Assembly (NCBI RefSeq): GCF_017830045.1
Contig: NZ_JAEDXU010000006.1
Coordinates: 62,001-126,000 of the forward strand
From: Enterococcus larvae
GTDB lineage: Bacteria > Bacillota > Bacilli > Lactobacillales > Enterococcaceae
DNA length: 64,000 nt
Direction of reading: 5' to 3'
Within the stretch, counting starts at the first letter, position 1; each line of letters opens with the position of its first letter. The position numbers were made by a program, and so were the translations under genes. The notes beneath the pieces were generated by a model. The model saw only the letters and a program-made list of their open reading frames with translations. It did no database searches and was not told where the DNA came from. Below, in pieces: positions 1-8,147 of this stretch.

Positions 1-1
1 C

Positions 2-286
2 TACGGCGTCTACTTCTCGCCAACCTTAAGAATGACTATGGAAAAAAATCTTCAGCTGCCAATCCCGGAAAATTTTCGAAATGGCTGGTTATATCAGGTG
101 GGTATGGACTATAATGAGATAGTCTATGCACTGACCAATGAACAGGATGAGCTTTTGTATTTTGCTTTTGACGAGGAAGATAGACTTCATCAGATTTATG
201 GAGAAAATTGGGACTCAGAAGAAATCCCGTCATTGGATGCTATCGGTGAACATGCACTTGTTATCGATATTCTAAATTCTTACTAA
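2..286 (+). CDS. Hypothetical protein, probably the 3' end of a longer gene
   Basis: The reading frame is open from the left edge to a TAA at 284-286. It has ATG codons at 32 and 38, but neither has a convincing ribosome binding site, so this is more likely the C-terminus of a gene that begins outside the window. The visible part is soluble, acidic and aromatic-rich, with no signal peptide or membrane segment, and ends in LNSY. It lies 17 bases upstream of the carboxypeptidase gene and may be co-transcribed with it. I do not recognise a family. Confidence 0.6.
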   Translation, partial: YGVYFSPTLRMTMEKNLQLPIPENFRNGWLYQVGMDYNEIVYALTNEQDELLYFAFDEEDRLHQIYGENWDSEEIPSLDAIGEHALVIDILNSY

Positions 287-303
287 TCTTAAAAGGAGTA
301 ACT

Positions 304-1833
304 ATGCAGAACAAAAAAATTCAACATTTCCTATTATTCACTATGCTGCTCTCATTGACTGCTGCTCTTTTTGTTCCTTTCTCTTCAGCCTTTGCTGAGG
401 AAGGAACCACTACAACAGTTTCTGAAGCGGTCCAACAATCACAGGAAACAGAAGTACCTCCAGTACCGGAGGATATCATGACACTTACACGAAACGCCGG
501 CTACCCAGTGGATGATTATTACCGTCCCGCTGCCACGATCGTGATCGAAGCAAACACAGGGCAAGTTGTCTGGGAGGATCAAGCAGACCTGTCTTGGTAT
601 CCCGCCAGCATCGCCAAGATGATGACTGTCTATCTGTTGTTCGATGCAATCAAGGAAGGAAAGCTGGCTCTGGATACACCAGTTACAGCAACCGCCTCTG
701 ATGAAGCAATTTCACAAATCTATGAATTAAGTAATACTCCGATCGTTGCAGGCGTTGCTTACCCTGTCTCAGATCTGCTTTATATGACAACACTTGCTTC
801 ATCCAATGCAGCAACTGTCATGCTGGCTAATCTCGTTTCCAACAATGATGCAGCAGCCTTCATCGCAATGATGAACGAAAAAGCGATGCAATTGGGTATG
901 ACGAATACGACGTTCTATAACCCCAGTGGAGCAGCAGCCAGTGCTTTTAACGGCTACTATGCGCCAGAGGGGATCGATCCCGAGGCAGATAATGTTTCCA
1001 CTGCAAGAGATCTAGCATTGATGTTTTATCACCTACTGAAGGAGCATTCAGAGGTTTTGGAATACACAAATAAATTCCAAGTCACTGTTATGGAAAATAC
1101 TGACTACGCAGAAGTGCTGGAAAACTCAAATAAATCGATTCCCGGCGGCCTTTACGGCTACGAAGGAGAAGACGGATTGAAAACCGGTGCCAGTCCCGAG
1201 GGTGCCTACAACTACGCTGCTACAGCTCAGCGAGGCGATTTGCGCCTGATTGAAGTTGTCCTAGGTGTCGGCACATGGGATGATGCGGAAGGCGAGAATC
1301 AACGTCATGCATTCGGAAATGCATTATTCGATTACGGCTTTACTAATTTTGAATACAAGAAATTACTTGAAGCCGGTACACAAGTCATCAATGATAAAGA
1401 AATCATTTTAGAACAAGAGCTTTACGGTTTACTACGCAACGGTACTCAGCCAGAGTATATCCTATCGGATAATCAGCAGCTGATTCTTTCCAACCAGTTG
1501 ACGGAGGTATCATCTAGTGTTCCTGCACCAAGCGTCAAGTATCAAGTAAAAGAAGAGGAAAAAGAAGAAGAAAATAACGCCTCAAAAGCAGCGACTTCAC
1601 TTGTTGGTACGGTCAAGCATTCATGGCGGGAATATGCCGCAGCCGGTGTTGCTCTATTTCTCTCACTTCTGTTGTTCCTATTCTCAAGAACAACAGGGAG
1701 TAAATCTCGACAAACCAGAAAACAGTCCACAGCGCATAGGCAAGGAGCTTTTTTCGCTAGTATTATTCTGCTTCTGGCCGCTGTTCTTATCGGTGGCGCT
1801 ACCTTTATTTTAGGTCCTTGGCTGCCATTTTAA
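304..1833 (+). CDS. dacA: D-alanyl-D-alanine carboxypeptidase (PBP5/DacA family)
   Basis: A low-molecular-weight penicillin-binding protein that should trim the terminal D-Ala from peptidoglycan pentapeptides at the outer face of the membrane. All three serine-peptidase S11 motifs are present in order: SIAK at residues 102-105 (nucleophile Ser102, Lys105), SSN at 166-168 and KTG at 293-295. A signal peptide covers about residues 1-31 (cut after AFA). After the catalytic domain come a PBP5-type C-terminal region, a charged Lys/Glu stretch and two hydrophobic segments (about 440-460 and 482-505), which is more membrane anchoring than the single amphipathic helix of E. coli PBP5. The start ATG follows AAAAGGAG by six bases. 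The gene ends at a strong terminator. Confidence 0.93.
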   Translation: MQNKKIQHFLLFTMLLSLTAALFVPFSSAFAEEGTTTTVSEAVQQSQETEVPPVPEDIMTLTRNAGYPVDDYYRPAATIVIEANTGQVVWEDQADLSWYPASIAKMMTVYLLFDAIKEGKLALDTPVTATASDEAISQIYELSNTPIVAGVAYPVSDLLYMTTLASSNAATVMLANLVSNNDAAAFIAMMNEKAMQLGMTNTTFYNPSGAAASAFNGYYAPEGIDPEADNVSTARDLALMFYHLLKEHSEVLEYTNKFQVTVMENTDYAEVLENSNKSIPGGLYGYEGEDGLKTGASPEGAYNYAATAQRGDLRLIEVVLGVGTWDDAEGENQRHAFGNALFDYGFTNFEYKKLLEAGTQVINDKEIILEQELYGLLRNGTQPEYILSDNQQLILSNQLTEVSSSVPAPSVKYQVKEEEKEEENNASKAATSLVGTVKHSWREYAAAGVALFLSLLLFLFSRTTGSKSRQTRKQSTAHRQGAFFASIILLLAAVLIGGATFILGPWLPF

Positions 1834-1851
1834 AAGAATCAGCAGTAAACT

Positions 1852-1901
1852 AAAAGAACTGAAACAATGCTCAATCGGAGCATCGTTTCAGTTCTTTTTT
1901 T
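1852..1901. terminator. Rho-independent terminator between dacA and pgsA
   Basis: An inverted repeat, with arms aaagaactgaaac...gctc and gagc...gtttcagttctt, is followed by a T-run on the plus strand and preceded by an A-run. It can therefore end both dacA and the convergent pgsA. Confidence 0.85.
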
Positions 1902-1911
1902 CACATCATTT

Positions 1912-2490
1912 TTACATTGAACCTTTGAATACGTCAAGATTCTTGGCAAAATAATCGACACCGGAATAGATCGTGAAGATCAGACAAGCATACAACATGA
2001 TATCTGCCATTGGAATTCCCATCAAATTAAATGGGATATTGTTGATAAGCAATAGAATAATTGCAACCATCTGTGTTGCTGTTTTAACTTTCCCCGGCCA
2101 TGCAGCTGCCATCACTTCTCCGCCTTCTACAAGAAGCAGACGCAAACCAGTTACTGCTAATTCACGACAGACGATGATTGCTACTACCCAAGCAGGTGCT
2201 TTTCCCTGTTCAATCAGCATGATAAAGGCAGTCATCACCAGCATTTTATCTGCCAACGGATCAGCAAATTTCCCGAAATTCGTTACCAAGCCTCGTGCAC
2301 GGGCAATTTTCCCATCCAGCCAGTCTGTGATACTAGCTACAGCAAAAATCACTGCCCCAACTAGTTGTGTGATTTCAAGTACTGTATCTCCAACAGTTAC
2401 AGTTCCCCAATCCATTGGTAAACTGACAACGACGATAAATATCGGAATCATAAAAATTCTCAGTACAGTTAATTTATTTGGTAAATTCAA
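1912..2490 (-). CDS. pgsA: CDP-diacylglycerol--glycerol-3-phosphate 3-phosphatidyltransferase
   Basis: An integral membrane enzyme that makes phosphatidylglycerophosphate, the committed step to phosphatidylglycerol and cardiolipin. The CDP-alcohol phosphatidyltransferase signature DG-x2-AR-x8-G-x3-D-x3-D is visible at about residues 64-86 (DWLDGKIARARG, then FGKFADPLADK), within several hydrophobic helices. The length of 192 residues is normal. The start is TTG at 2490, giving the conserved N-terminus MNLPNKLTVLRIF; an AGGA lies eight to nine bases upstream, and a nearby ATG is in another frame. It follows rodZ, the usual order in Bacillales and Lactobacillales, but a hairpin with a T-run separates the two. 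Confidence 0.93.
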   Translation of the reverse strand: MNLPNKLTVLRIFMIPIFIVVVSLPMDWGTVTVGDTVLEITQLVGAVIFAVASITDWLDGKIARARGLVTNFGKFADPLADKMLVMTAFIMLIEQGKAPAWVVAIIVCRELAVTGLRLLLVEGGEVMAAAWPGKVKTATQMVAIILLLINNIPFNLMGIPMADIMLYACLIFTIYSGVDYFAKNLDVFKGSM

Positions 2491-2589
2491 CTTTCATTCC
2501 TCGCTTTCCTACTCTATTCTACGTTATTCAACTTTCACTGTCACGATAAACAACTAAAAAACAAAAAAATCTCACGATCGGTAAAACGG

Positions 2590-2624
2590 AAAAAAGGAGT
2601 GGGACAAACGAGGCACCACTCCCA
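2590..2624 (-). terminator. Terminator-like hairpin between rodZ and pgsA
   Basis: Arms ggagtgg and ccactcc are followed, on the minus strand, by six T residues. The sequence resembles the gggacaaa/tgtccca hairpins seen again at about 33.9 kb and 49.3 kb. It could attenuate transcription from rodZ into pgsA. Confidence 0.65.
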
Positions 2625-2657
2625 AACCCTATTCCGCATTGAATGACCAGCTATGAT

Positions 2658-3542
2658 TTACTGCTTATAAGCAATTGTAATGACGATATTGCGCTCACCA
2701 ATTCCTGTATCTTGTGGATTGAAGAGAACTGGCTGTCCGTTCAGCTTCATGTCCATATACTCCGATGCACCTAAAGCAATTGTCACTTCAGTTGTTCCTG
2801 CTGGAATCTCAAACTCCTGTGTTTGCCCGGCTGGAACTGTGTATTGGAATACATATGCACCATTGATGATCACACCAGCCCATGAATTACCAGTTGTTGC
2901 TGTAAAGGTAAACTTCGCAGGCGCATCCACATCTGTGGCCGTCATATTCACTAATCGATTTGCTTCACTGACATAGGCAACTGTGGCCGTCGGCTCCACG
3001 CTCTCTACTGTCGAGCTTTCTATCGTTGAGCTTTCTGATGTTGAAGAACTGCTGCTCTCACTCGTTGTACTTGATTCTGAAGGCCGCTCGATTGTTACTG
3101 TTGATTCAGGAACATCGATGATCGGGTTCGCCTTTTGATCCTGCCACATCGCATAAAATACAACAACAACGATTGCCAGACCAAATAACGATAGAATAAT
3201 TGCCGGAAGACTTTTGAACAAGCGATTCTCATGCTCTTCTTCATAAATCTGAATCCGTGATTCTTCCAAATCTTTATATTGCGCTGCCAACTCGACGTCT
3301 TCCGGAAGATCTTTTCCATCAAAATAATTGATAAGTTCTTCTCCATCAAGATTCACTGCACTGGCATACTGACGAATAAATGCACGCACATAAAATGTAC
3401 CAGGCATGGAATCAAAATTATTTTCTTCGATCGCCATCAAGTAACGCTTCTGAATCTTCGTGATTTGCTGCAGCTCGTCCAATGACATATTCATTTGTAG
3501 TCGTGCTTCTCTTAATTTTTTTCCTATATTCACACTGGCCAC
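2658..3542 (-). CDS. rodZ: RodZ-like cell-shape protein (HTH-Xre, one TM, extracellular beta domain)
   Basis: A likely partner of the elongation machinery. Residues 1-75 form a cytoplasmic Xre-type helix-turn-helix (IGKKLREARLQMNMSLDEL..., ending in a GTFYVRAFIRQYA motif typical of RodZ). A single membrane segment follows at about 115-135, then a Ser/Thr/Glu-rich linker (about 155-185) and a C-terminal DUF4115-type beta domain with the repeated pattern WAGVIINGA...YTVPAGQTQEFEIPAG. The start is GTG at 3542, directly after the stop of the ymfI remnant; GGAG of the ribosome binding site lies inside the remnant's last codons. This explains why the 3' end of that dead gene is well kept. Confidence 0.9.
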   Translation of the reverse strand: MASVNIGKKLREARLQMNMSLDELQQITKIQKRYLMAIEENNFDSMPGTFYVRAFIRQYASAVNLDGEELINYFDGKDLPEDVELAAQYKDLEESRIQIYEEEHENRLFKSLPAIILSLFGLAIVVVVFYAMWQDQKANPIIDVPESTVTIERPSESSTTSESSSSSTSESSTIESSTVESVEPTATVAYVSEANRLVNMTATDVDAPAKFTFTATTGNSWAGVIINGAYVFQYTVPAGQTQEFEIPAGTTEVTIALGASEYMDMKLNGQPVLFNPQDTGIGERNIVITIAYKQ

Positions 3543-4115
3543 TTACTCATCTTCTCCAGTCCTTCTAAATTCCTCAATACCAACCCCATCGATAGAGGCG
3601 GTCGCTCCAATTATATAATCTGCCTAATCAGAAAGTAAAAAAGCTGCAATTCCGGTACTTTCCACCGGTCGAGCCATTCTTCCGATTGCTGTCTGTTCTT
3701 CTAGTTGTTTTCGTTTTTCTTTTCTCTATTGTTGGTATATGACCCTCTCTACTACCATATTCATTATGGCTCCTAGAATGTCATTAACTTCTTTATTCTA
3801 AGCTCAGACAAATACTCTCTGTCTAATTTGTCAATAAACCGCAACAAGTACATCCACCGAAAAAAACACGGCAGCTACTCGAAATAATTAGTCTAAAAAA
3901 AGCTGGAAGTGTTGCCTCATCCAACATATCTAAGGATACCATAAAAATTTCCTGCTGAGGGTAACATTTTTGAAAGTTTCTTACCAAATTTTCTGCTTTT
4001 TCTCTGTTTTCATGATAATGGGAATATAGGGAGCCGCCTTATACTGCAAACACCGCTGGAATAACCGTTTTGATCTCATCGTCAGCTTACATAGTCAACA
4101 TGTTCTTCTGCGGCT
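3543..4115 (-). pseudogene. ymfI: Decayed ymfI (EF-P 5-aminopentanone reductase-like short-chain dehydrogenase)
   Basis: No intact frame exists here, but the minus strand carries recognisable pieces of a short-chain dehydrogenase in the position where ymfI normally sits between ymfH and rodZ. Pieces in order: a poor N-terminal Rossmann stretch near 4100; SLYSHYHENREKAENLV and a downstream SLDMLDEATLPAFF piece near 4045-3900; and the C-terminal piece IGRMARPVESTGIAAFLLSD, a stop, then ADYIIGATASIDG, near 3700-3590. Several stops and frame changes separate them. In Bacillus, YmfI reduces the 5-aminopentanone group on elongation factor P. The final codons overlap the rodZ ribosome binding site. 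The left boundary is uncertain; 4116-4224 holds no clear feature. Confidence 0.8.
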
Positions 4116-4224
4116 TCGTCCCTTGGCAAATGAGCATCGACAACAAACAATGAAGCTGGAATAAAGAACCTTCCAGCTCATACATTTATCTCTTTACTAT
4201 AGTTCGCAGTACCATGATTCTCAA

Positions 4225-5514
4225 TTATTCAGGAGACATATAGAATCTGCTCAAGCCATCCTCTTTCACAAAGGCCTTAGCAGCTTCTTTGATATCAGCA
4301 AGTTGGATGTCATCGATCACTGAAAGCATATCAAACAGCGTAAGCTCGCCGAACAAGGATTGCGAAAATTGGTTCGCAATATATTCTAGAGAGTTCAATG
4401 ATTGGAAATGCTTCCCAATCATTTTTTTCTTCAGTAAGTTCAAGTTCGTTTCTGTCAGTTCTGTACTTTCTTCGTAACTAAGCAAGATTTTTTCAATTTC
4501 GTCTGCCAATTTTTCCGGCTGATCGCTGTCTCCACCAAAGTCAGCAAAGTGGAAACTACGATCCAAGCTGAACTCATAGCTGAAGCTGTCATCAAGCAAT
4601 CCGGCATTGTATAAGTTCAAATAGTTTTGAGAAGTATTTCCAAACAACAGCTGTAAGAGAAGATTCATCGCTGTTTTGTATTTCAGGAGTGCTGCTCCGT
4701 CTTCCGGTACTTCATCCAGACCTTTTAGGCCAACTAAGACTTTCTTCCTCTGAACCGGCATTGTGATCGAGCTTTCACGAACGATCTCTGCTGCCGTCTC
4801 TGAAGGAAAATGCCGCTTGATGGGTACAGCTTTTTCAAAGGATTTCTTTCCTTGATTTTCACGGATAAAGGCCATCATCTCTTCCGGCTCCATTTTTCCG
4901 ACAACAAACAAGGTCATGTTGCTTGGATGATAGAAGGTATGGTAGCACGTGTAAAGATCCTCTGCAGTGATCTGATCGATACTCTCTACAGTTCCGGCAA
5001 TATCAATATGCAAGGGATGCTTCGGATATAAGTTACCGAGAATCCCGAAAAATAGGCGCCAGTCTGAATCGTCACGATACATCTGGATTTCCTGTCCTAT
5101 GATCCCCTTCTCTTTATCTACCGTTTCCTTTGTAAAATAAGGCTCTTGAACAAAATTCAACAAGGTCTCAAGATTTTTTTCCACTTGATCTGTTGTAGAA
5201 AAAAGATAGCTGGTCTTCGTGAAGCTGGTGAAGGCATTCGCAGAAGCTCCTTGTCTGCCGAAAGCCTGAAACACGTCGCCATCTTCCTTCTCAAACATTT
5301 TATGTTCAAGGAAATGTGCGATCCCGTCAGGTACTCTGGTAAACTCTGAGCTTCCTAGTGGAACAAATTCATTATCGATCGACCCGTAATTCGTTGTGAA
5401 CAAGCCGTATGTTTTATGGTAATCATTCTTAGGCAGCAGATAGACTGTCAACCCATTGTCCAATACTTCTGTGTAAAGGACTTCATTGATTTGAGGATAC
5501 ATTTTTTTCTCCAT
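4225..5514 (-). CDS. ymfH: M16 family zinc metallopeptidase, catalytic-type subunit (YmfH)
   Basis: A cytoplasmic insulinase-fold peptidase of 429 residues. The inverted zinc motif HxxEH is intact (AHFLEHKMFE at about residues 67-76), with the expected downstream acidic region around KEKGIIGQEIQMYRDD supplying the third ligand. In related bacteria ymfF and ymfH are paired M16 genes; YmfH is the member with the metal site. The start ATG overlaps the ymfF stop by one base (TAATG), implying coupled translation and probably a complex. Substrate is not evident from the sequence. Confidence 0.9.
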   Translation of the reverse strand: MEKKMYPQINEVLYTEVLDNGLTVYLLPKNDYHKTYGLFTTNYGSIDNEFVPLGSSEFTRVPDGIAHFLEHKMFEKEDGDVFQAFGRQGASANAFTSFTKTSYLFSTTDQVEKNLETLLNFVQEPYFTKETVDKEKGIIGQEIQMYRDDSDWRLFFGILGNLYPKHPLHIDIAGTVESIDQITAEDLYTCYHTFYHPSNMTLFVVGKMEPEEMMAFIRENQGKKSFEKAVPIKRHFPSETAAEIVRESSITMPVQRKKVLVGLKGLDEVPEDGAALLKYKTAMNLLLQLLFGNTSQNYLNLYNAGLLDDSFSYEFSLDRSFHFADFGGDSDQPEKLADEIEKILLSYEESTELTETNLNLLKKKMIGKHFQSLNSLEYIANQFSQSLFGELTLFDMLSVIDDIQLADIKEAAKAFVKEDGLSRFYMSPE

Positions 5515-6776
5515 TATTCTGCTCCCCCTTCCAAAAAGAATACAGCCTGCATCTTCACTTGCTTCGCTACTTCTTGAATATCATGCACCGTAACAGCTTC
5601 CATTCGACGAATCCATTCCTCTAGTTCCAGATACGTATCCGGCAGAAGAAGCGCCATGTAAGCAGATTCCAAGACAGCACCTGCGTTGTCCAGTGACAAT
5701 AGGTACTGGTTTTTCAGCATTGCTTTCGTCTGCTGCAGCTCCTCTTCAGAGATTTTTCCAAGACGAATATTTTCTAATTCTTCTGAAACCAATCGCAGGA
5801 CCTTCTCGCGATTCTTCCCATCAATCCCGGTTTGCACACTCAGCATGCCGCGGAAAGTATCGACATTACTTGACGCATAATAAGCCAGATTTTCTTTTTC
5901 ACGAACATTCATAAATAGCTTGGAATGGGGAAATCCTCCGAAAATTCCGTTAAACAGTTGTAGGGCAAAATAAGAAGCTTCGCCGTAAAAAATATTTGTA
6001 TCATAGCCGATATTCAACTTCGATTGGGCTAGTTTTTCTCTTTCAGAACGTTCTTTGATAATATTATCGATTGAATGACGATAGAATACTTCGCCGATTC
6101 CTTCCTCACGATCCGTAAACGGCAAATCAGAAAACAGCTGCTGGATATGACTCTCCTCGACATCACCTAGAACAAAAATATCCACCTGATCCTCTTCGAT
6201 CATTTGCTGATAATATGCTGCAAGACTTGTCGCTGTTTCTTTTTCTAAATCTTCCAGTGTCCCAAAGCTTGGGATTTTTTGATCCTCTGAATCACTAAAG
6301 TAAAGATTTTGCAGTGAAAGTGCTGCATAAGCCTGCTTGTCTTCGACAACACTTTTCAAATAAGCAGCAGTATTTTCCTTTTCTCGATCAAATGTTTCCT
6401 GATCAAAATGACCATCCGTGATGTTTGGATAAAAAAGAATCTCCTTGATAAAAGCAACAGACTCTTCCAGTACAGTAGTATTCTTCAAATATTTATCATT
6501 CACAATACTCATAGATAGGTTCAACCAATGCAGGTTCCCCTTCTTATTCACATTCAAACCAAAGCTTGCACCGTATAGCTCAGCAAGTTTTTCACTTATT
6601 TGAGTCTGAGTTGGATAATGAAGACTGTTTGTCTCCAACATACTGGTCAGTAATGTCCGTTTTGTGATCGTCTTGCGATCCAGTAATGTATTGAAACGTA
6701 TAAAGATACGTACGGTTTTATATTTTTCAGTCGGAAGAACATGCAGATTAACACCATTAGCTAATTTAACTGACAT
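5514..6776 (-). CDS. ymfF: M16 family peptidase-like protein lacking the zinc motif (YmfF)
   Basis: A second M16-fold protein of 420 residues, paired with ymfH. At the position of HxxEH it reads LLTSMLETNS, so the metal-binding histidines are missing and it is probably the non-catalytic partner, as in other M16B pairs where one subunit supplies a substrate-binding Arg/Tyr region (a FNGIFGGFPHSKLFMNVREK segment is present near residues 282-300). Upstream there is about 200 bases of AT-rich sequence before the divergent mscL, where the operon promoter should lie. Confidence 0.88.
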   Translation of the reverse strand: MSVKLANGVNLHVLPTEKYKTVRIFIRFNTLLDRKTITKRTLLTSMLETNSLHYPTQTQISEKLAELYGASFGLNVNKKGNLHWLNLSMSIVNDKYLKNTTVLEESVAFIKEILFYPNITDGHFDQETFDREKENTAAYLKSVVEDKQAYAALSLQNLYFSDSEDQKIPSFGTLEDLEKETATSLAAYYQQMIEEDQVDIFVLGDVEESHIQQLFSDLPFTDREEGIGEVFYRHSIDNIIKERSEREKLAQSKLNIGYDTNIFYGEASYFALQLFNGIFGGFPHSKLFMNVREKENLAYYASSNVDTFRGMLSVQTGIDGKNREKVLRLVSEELENIRLGKISEEELQQTKAMLKNQYLLSLDNAGAVLESAYMALLLPDTYLELEEWIRRMEAVTVHDIQEVAKQVKMQAVFFLEGGAE

Positions 6777-6979
6777 TTTCTCAACCCTTTCTTTGTTGTT
6801 TTATAGTAATCAATATCCTATTGAAATTCAATTAACTCCAAGGATTTAAAGACTTTTTTAATATTCTGCAACTCCTTACAATTATAGCATAGCTTTCCAT
6901 ACTTTTAGACGCTCAAACTTTTTTCGTTTAAAATTATTCTAATTTTGAGTATACTGAAATATATAGAGGAGGGAATCAC

Positions 6980-7390
6980 ATGTTCAAAGAATTTAAAGCA
7001 TTTATGATGAGGGGAAATGTCCTTGATCTTGCTGTCGGGGTCGTTATAGGTAGTGCATTTACTGCTATTGTTACCAAGATTGTAGAAGGTCTGATTACAC
7101 CAATCGTCAGCTTGATTATTGTCATGACTACAGGAGAATCCAGTGCAGACGACGCATTCGGCTCTATGGTATTCAATGTTCAGGGCGTTGATTTCAACGT
7201 AGGCTCTGTCATCAGTGCAATCATCACCTTTGTTATCACCGCATTCGTTCTGTTCCTGATCGTTAAAACAGCCAACAAGATGAAGAAGCCGGAAGAAGAA
7301 ACAGAAGACGAACCAACCACAGAAGACTACCTTGCAGAAATCCGTGATCTGCTCGCCGAACAAAACGGAAAGAAAAAAATAGATGACTAG
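6980..7390 (+). CDS. mscL: Large-conductance mechanosensitive channel
   Basis: A homopentameric inner-membrane channel that opens on membrane tension to release osmolytes during hypo-osmotic shock. The N-terminus FKEFKAFMMRGNVLDLAVGVVIG and the following IVTKIVEGLITPIVSLI form the amphipathic helix and TM1. TM2 is at about residues 76-98, followed by a Lys/Glu-rich cytoplasmic helix ending near LAEIRDLLAEQ. Length 136 is typical. GAGGAGGG lies about eight bases before the ATG. The TAG stop coincides with the first bases of the hairpin-repeat array. Confidence 0.95.
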   Translation: MFKEFKAFMMRGNVLDLAVGVVIGSAFTAIVTKIVEGLITPIVSLIIVMTTGESSADDAFGSMVFNVQGVDFNVGSVISAIITFVITAFVLFLIVKTANKMKKPEEETEDEPTTEDYLAEIRDLLAEQNGKKKIDD

Positions 7391-7509
7391 AAAAGCGGAA
7401 TGAGTCGTTTAGCTCATGAACGATATAGGAAACTGGTTCAGTGATGCTCTTTATCACTGAAAACAGTTTATCTTATCGTTGAGTGAGTTGACTCATGGAG
7501 CTAGACTAT
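7388..7509 (+). repeat. Hairpin repeat, copy 1 (122 bp)
   Basis: Starts with tagaaaagcggaa at the mscL stop and ends with ggagctagactat. Outer arms are tgagtc/gactca, middle arms cgata/tatcg and aaactg/cagttt, and the apical hairpin is cagtgat-GCTCTTT-atcactg. The same layout with different arm sequences recurs in copies 2, 3 and the copy at 36.1 kb. Orientation is given by the order of these parts. Confidence 0.88.
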
Positions 7510-7630
7510 TAGAAAAGCGGAACAGACCGGTAACTTCCGAGTAATAAAGGAACTTGATGCAATGGTGCTCTTTACCATTGAAAGCAAGTTATCTTATTAC
7601 CGAAGAAGTTGGTCTGTGGAGCTGGACTAT
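7510..7630 (+). repeat. Hairpin repeat, copy 2 (121 bp)
   Basis: The same frame as copy 1 (tagaaaagcggaa at the left, ggagctggactat at the right), but the arms are changed on both sides together: outer cagacc/ggtctg, middle gtaataa/ttattac and aacttg/caagtt, apical caatggt-GCTCTTT-accattg. The loop heptamer is unchanged. Confidence 0.88.
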
Positions 7631-7754
7631 TAGAAAAGCGGAATGAACTCGGGCAGCTCCCGAACAATAAGAGGAACTTGACCTATGACGCTCTTTGTCA
7701 TGAGGCAGAGTTCCCCTTATTGTTGAGAGGAGCTAGTTCATGAAGCTAGACAAT
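7631..7754 (+). repeat. Hairpin repeat, copy 3 (124 bp)
   Basis: The left end tagaaaagcggaa is kept and the right end is gaagctagacaat. Arms are outer tgaact/agttca, middle agctcc/ggagct and aacaataag/cttattgtt, apical catgac-GCTCTTT-gtcatg. Pairing is again preserved with different bases. Confidence 0.88.
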
Positions 7755-7788
7755 TAAAAAAGCGGAATGAGTCGTTTAGCTCATAGGT
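7755..7788 (+). repeat. Hairpin repeat, truncated copy 4
   Basis: Only the left end is present: taaaaaagcggaa followed by tgagtcgtttagctcat, identical here to copy 1. The match then stops, so this is a truncated or recombined copy. The following bases to about 7877 show no gene. Confidence 0.75.
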
Positions 7789-7877
7789 GCTACAAAGACT
7801 TCTCTATCGAACTGACGCTCATTTCCTTCTATGTTATCTGAATTTCCAACGGTTAAGCCTTAATCCTATCCATACTT

Positions 7878-7918
7878 AAACCCGCTCCAGCATACAATTT
7901 GCCGGAGCGGGTTTTCTT
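7878..7918 (+). terminator. Terminator after mscL and its repeat array
   Basis: Arms aacccgctcc and ggagcgggtt around a loop of about 14 bases, followed by ttttctt. It would end an mscL transcript carrying the repeats in its 3' untranslated region. Confidence 0.82.
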
Positions 7919-7932
7919 ATTTACACACACAA

Positions 7933-7960
7933 GGCTGAAAACCGGAGGAGGTTTTCAGCC
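7933..7960. other. Perfect 11-bp inverted repeat
   Basis: Arms ggctgaaaacc and ggttttcagcc around six bases. There is no T-run on either side, so it is not a standard intrinsic terminator. I see no gene between 7961 and 8098. Confidence 0.6.
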
Positions 7961-8098
7961 GTTTAGGAGAAAAATGAAATTGAAGAAAAGTCTTTTATTT
8001 GATTCTTATTCTAGTCGCCAATTATGAATAATGTATGACTGAACTATAGAAAAAATAATAATTTTCTTTAAAAAACTTTCTGTCCTCCTCAACTTTCA

Positions 8099-8132
8099 TA
8101 AAAAAAAGAGGCGGAAAAATTCCGACCTCTTT
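8099..8132 (-). terminator. Terminator of the surface acyltransferase operon
   Basis: On the minus strand, arms agaggtcggaa and ttccgcctct are followed by a T-run. It lies 16 bases after the last gene of the operon. Confidence 0.85.
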
Positions 8133-8147
8133 CGATTCTTATTGTTC

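Noticed and set aside
4116-4224. Possible separate small gene between ymfH and the ymfI remnant
   Set aside because: Short readable stretches exist in different frames, but stops break them and no start or ribosome binding site is present; treated as decayed sequence.
7388-7788. Possible CRISPR array after mscL
   Set aside because: Units are about 120 bases, adjacent, each with its own paired arms; there are no unique spacers between short constant repeats and no cas genes.
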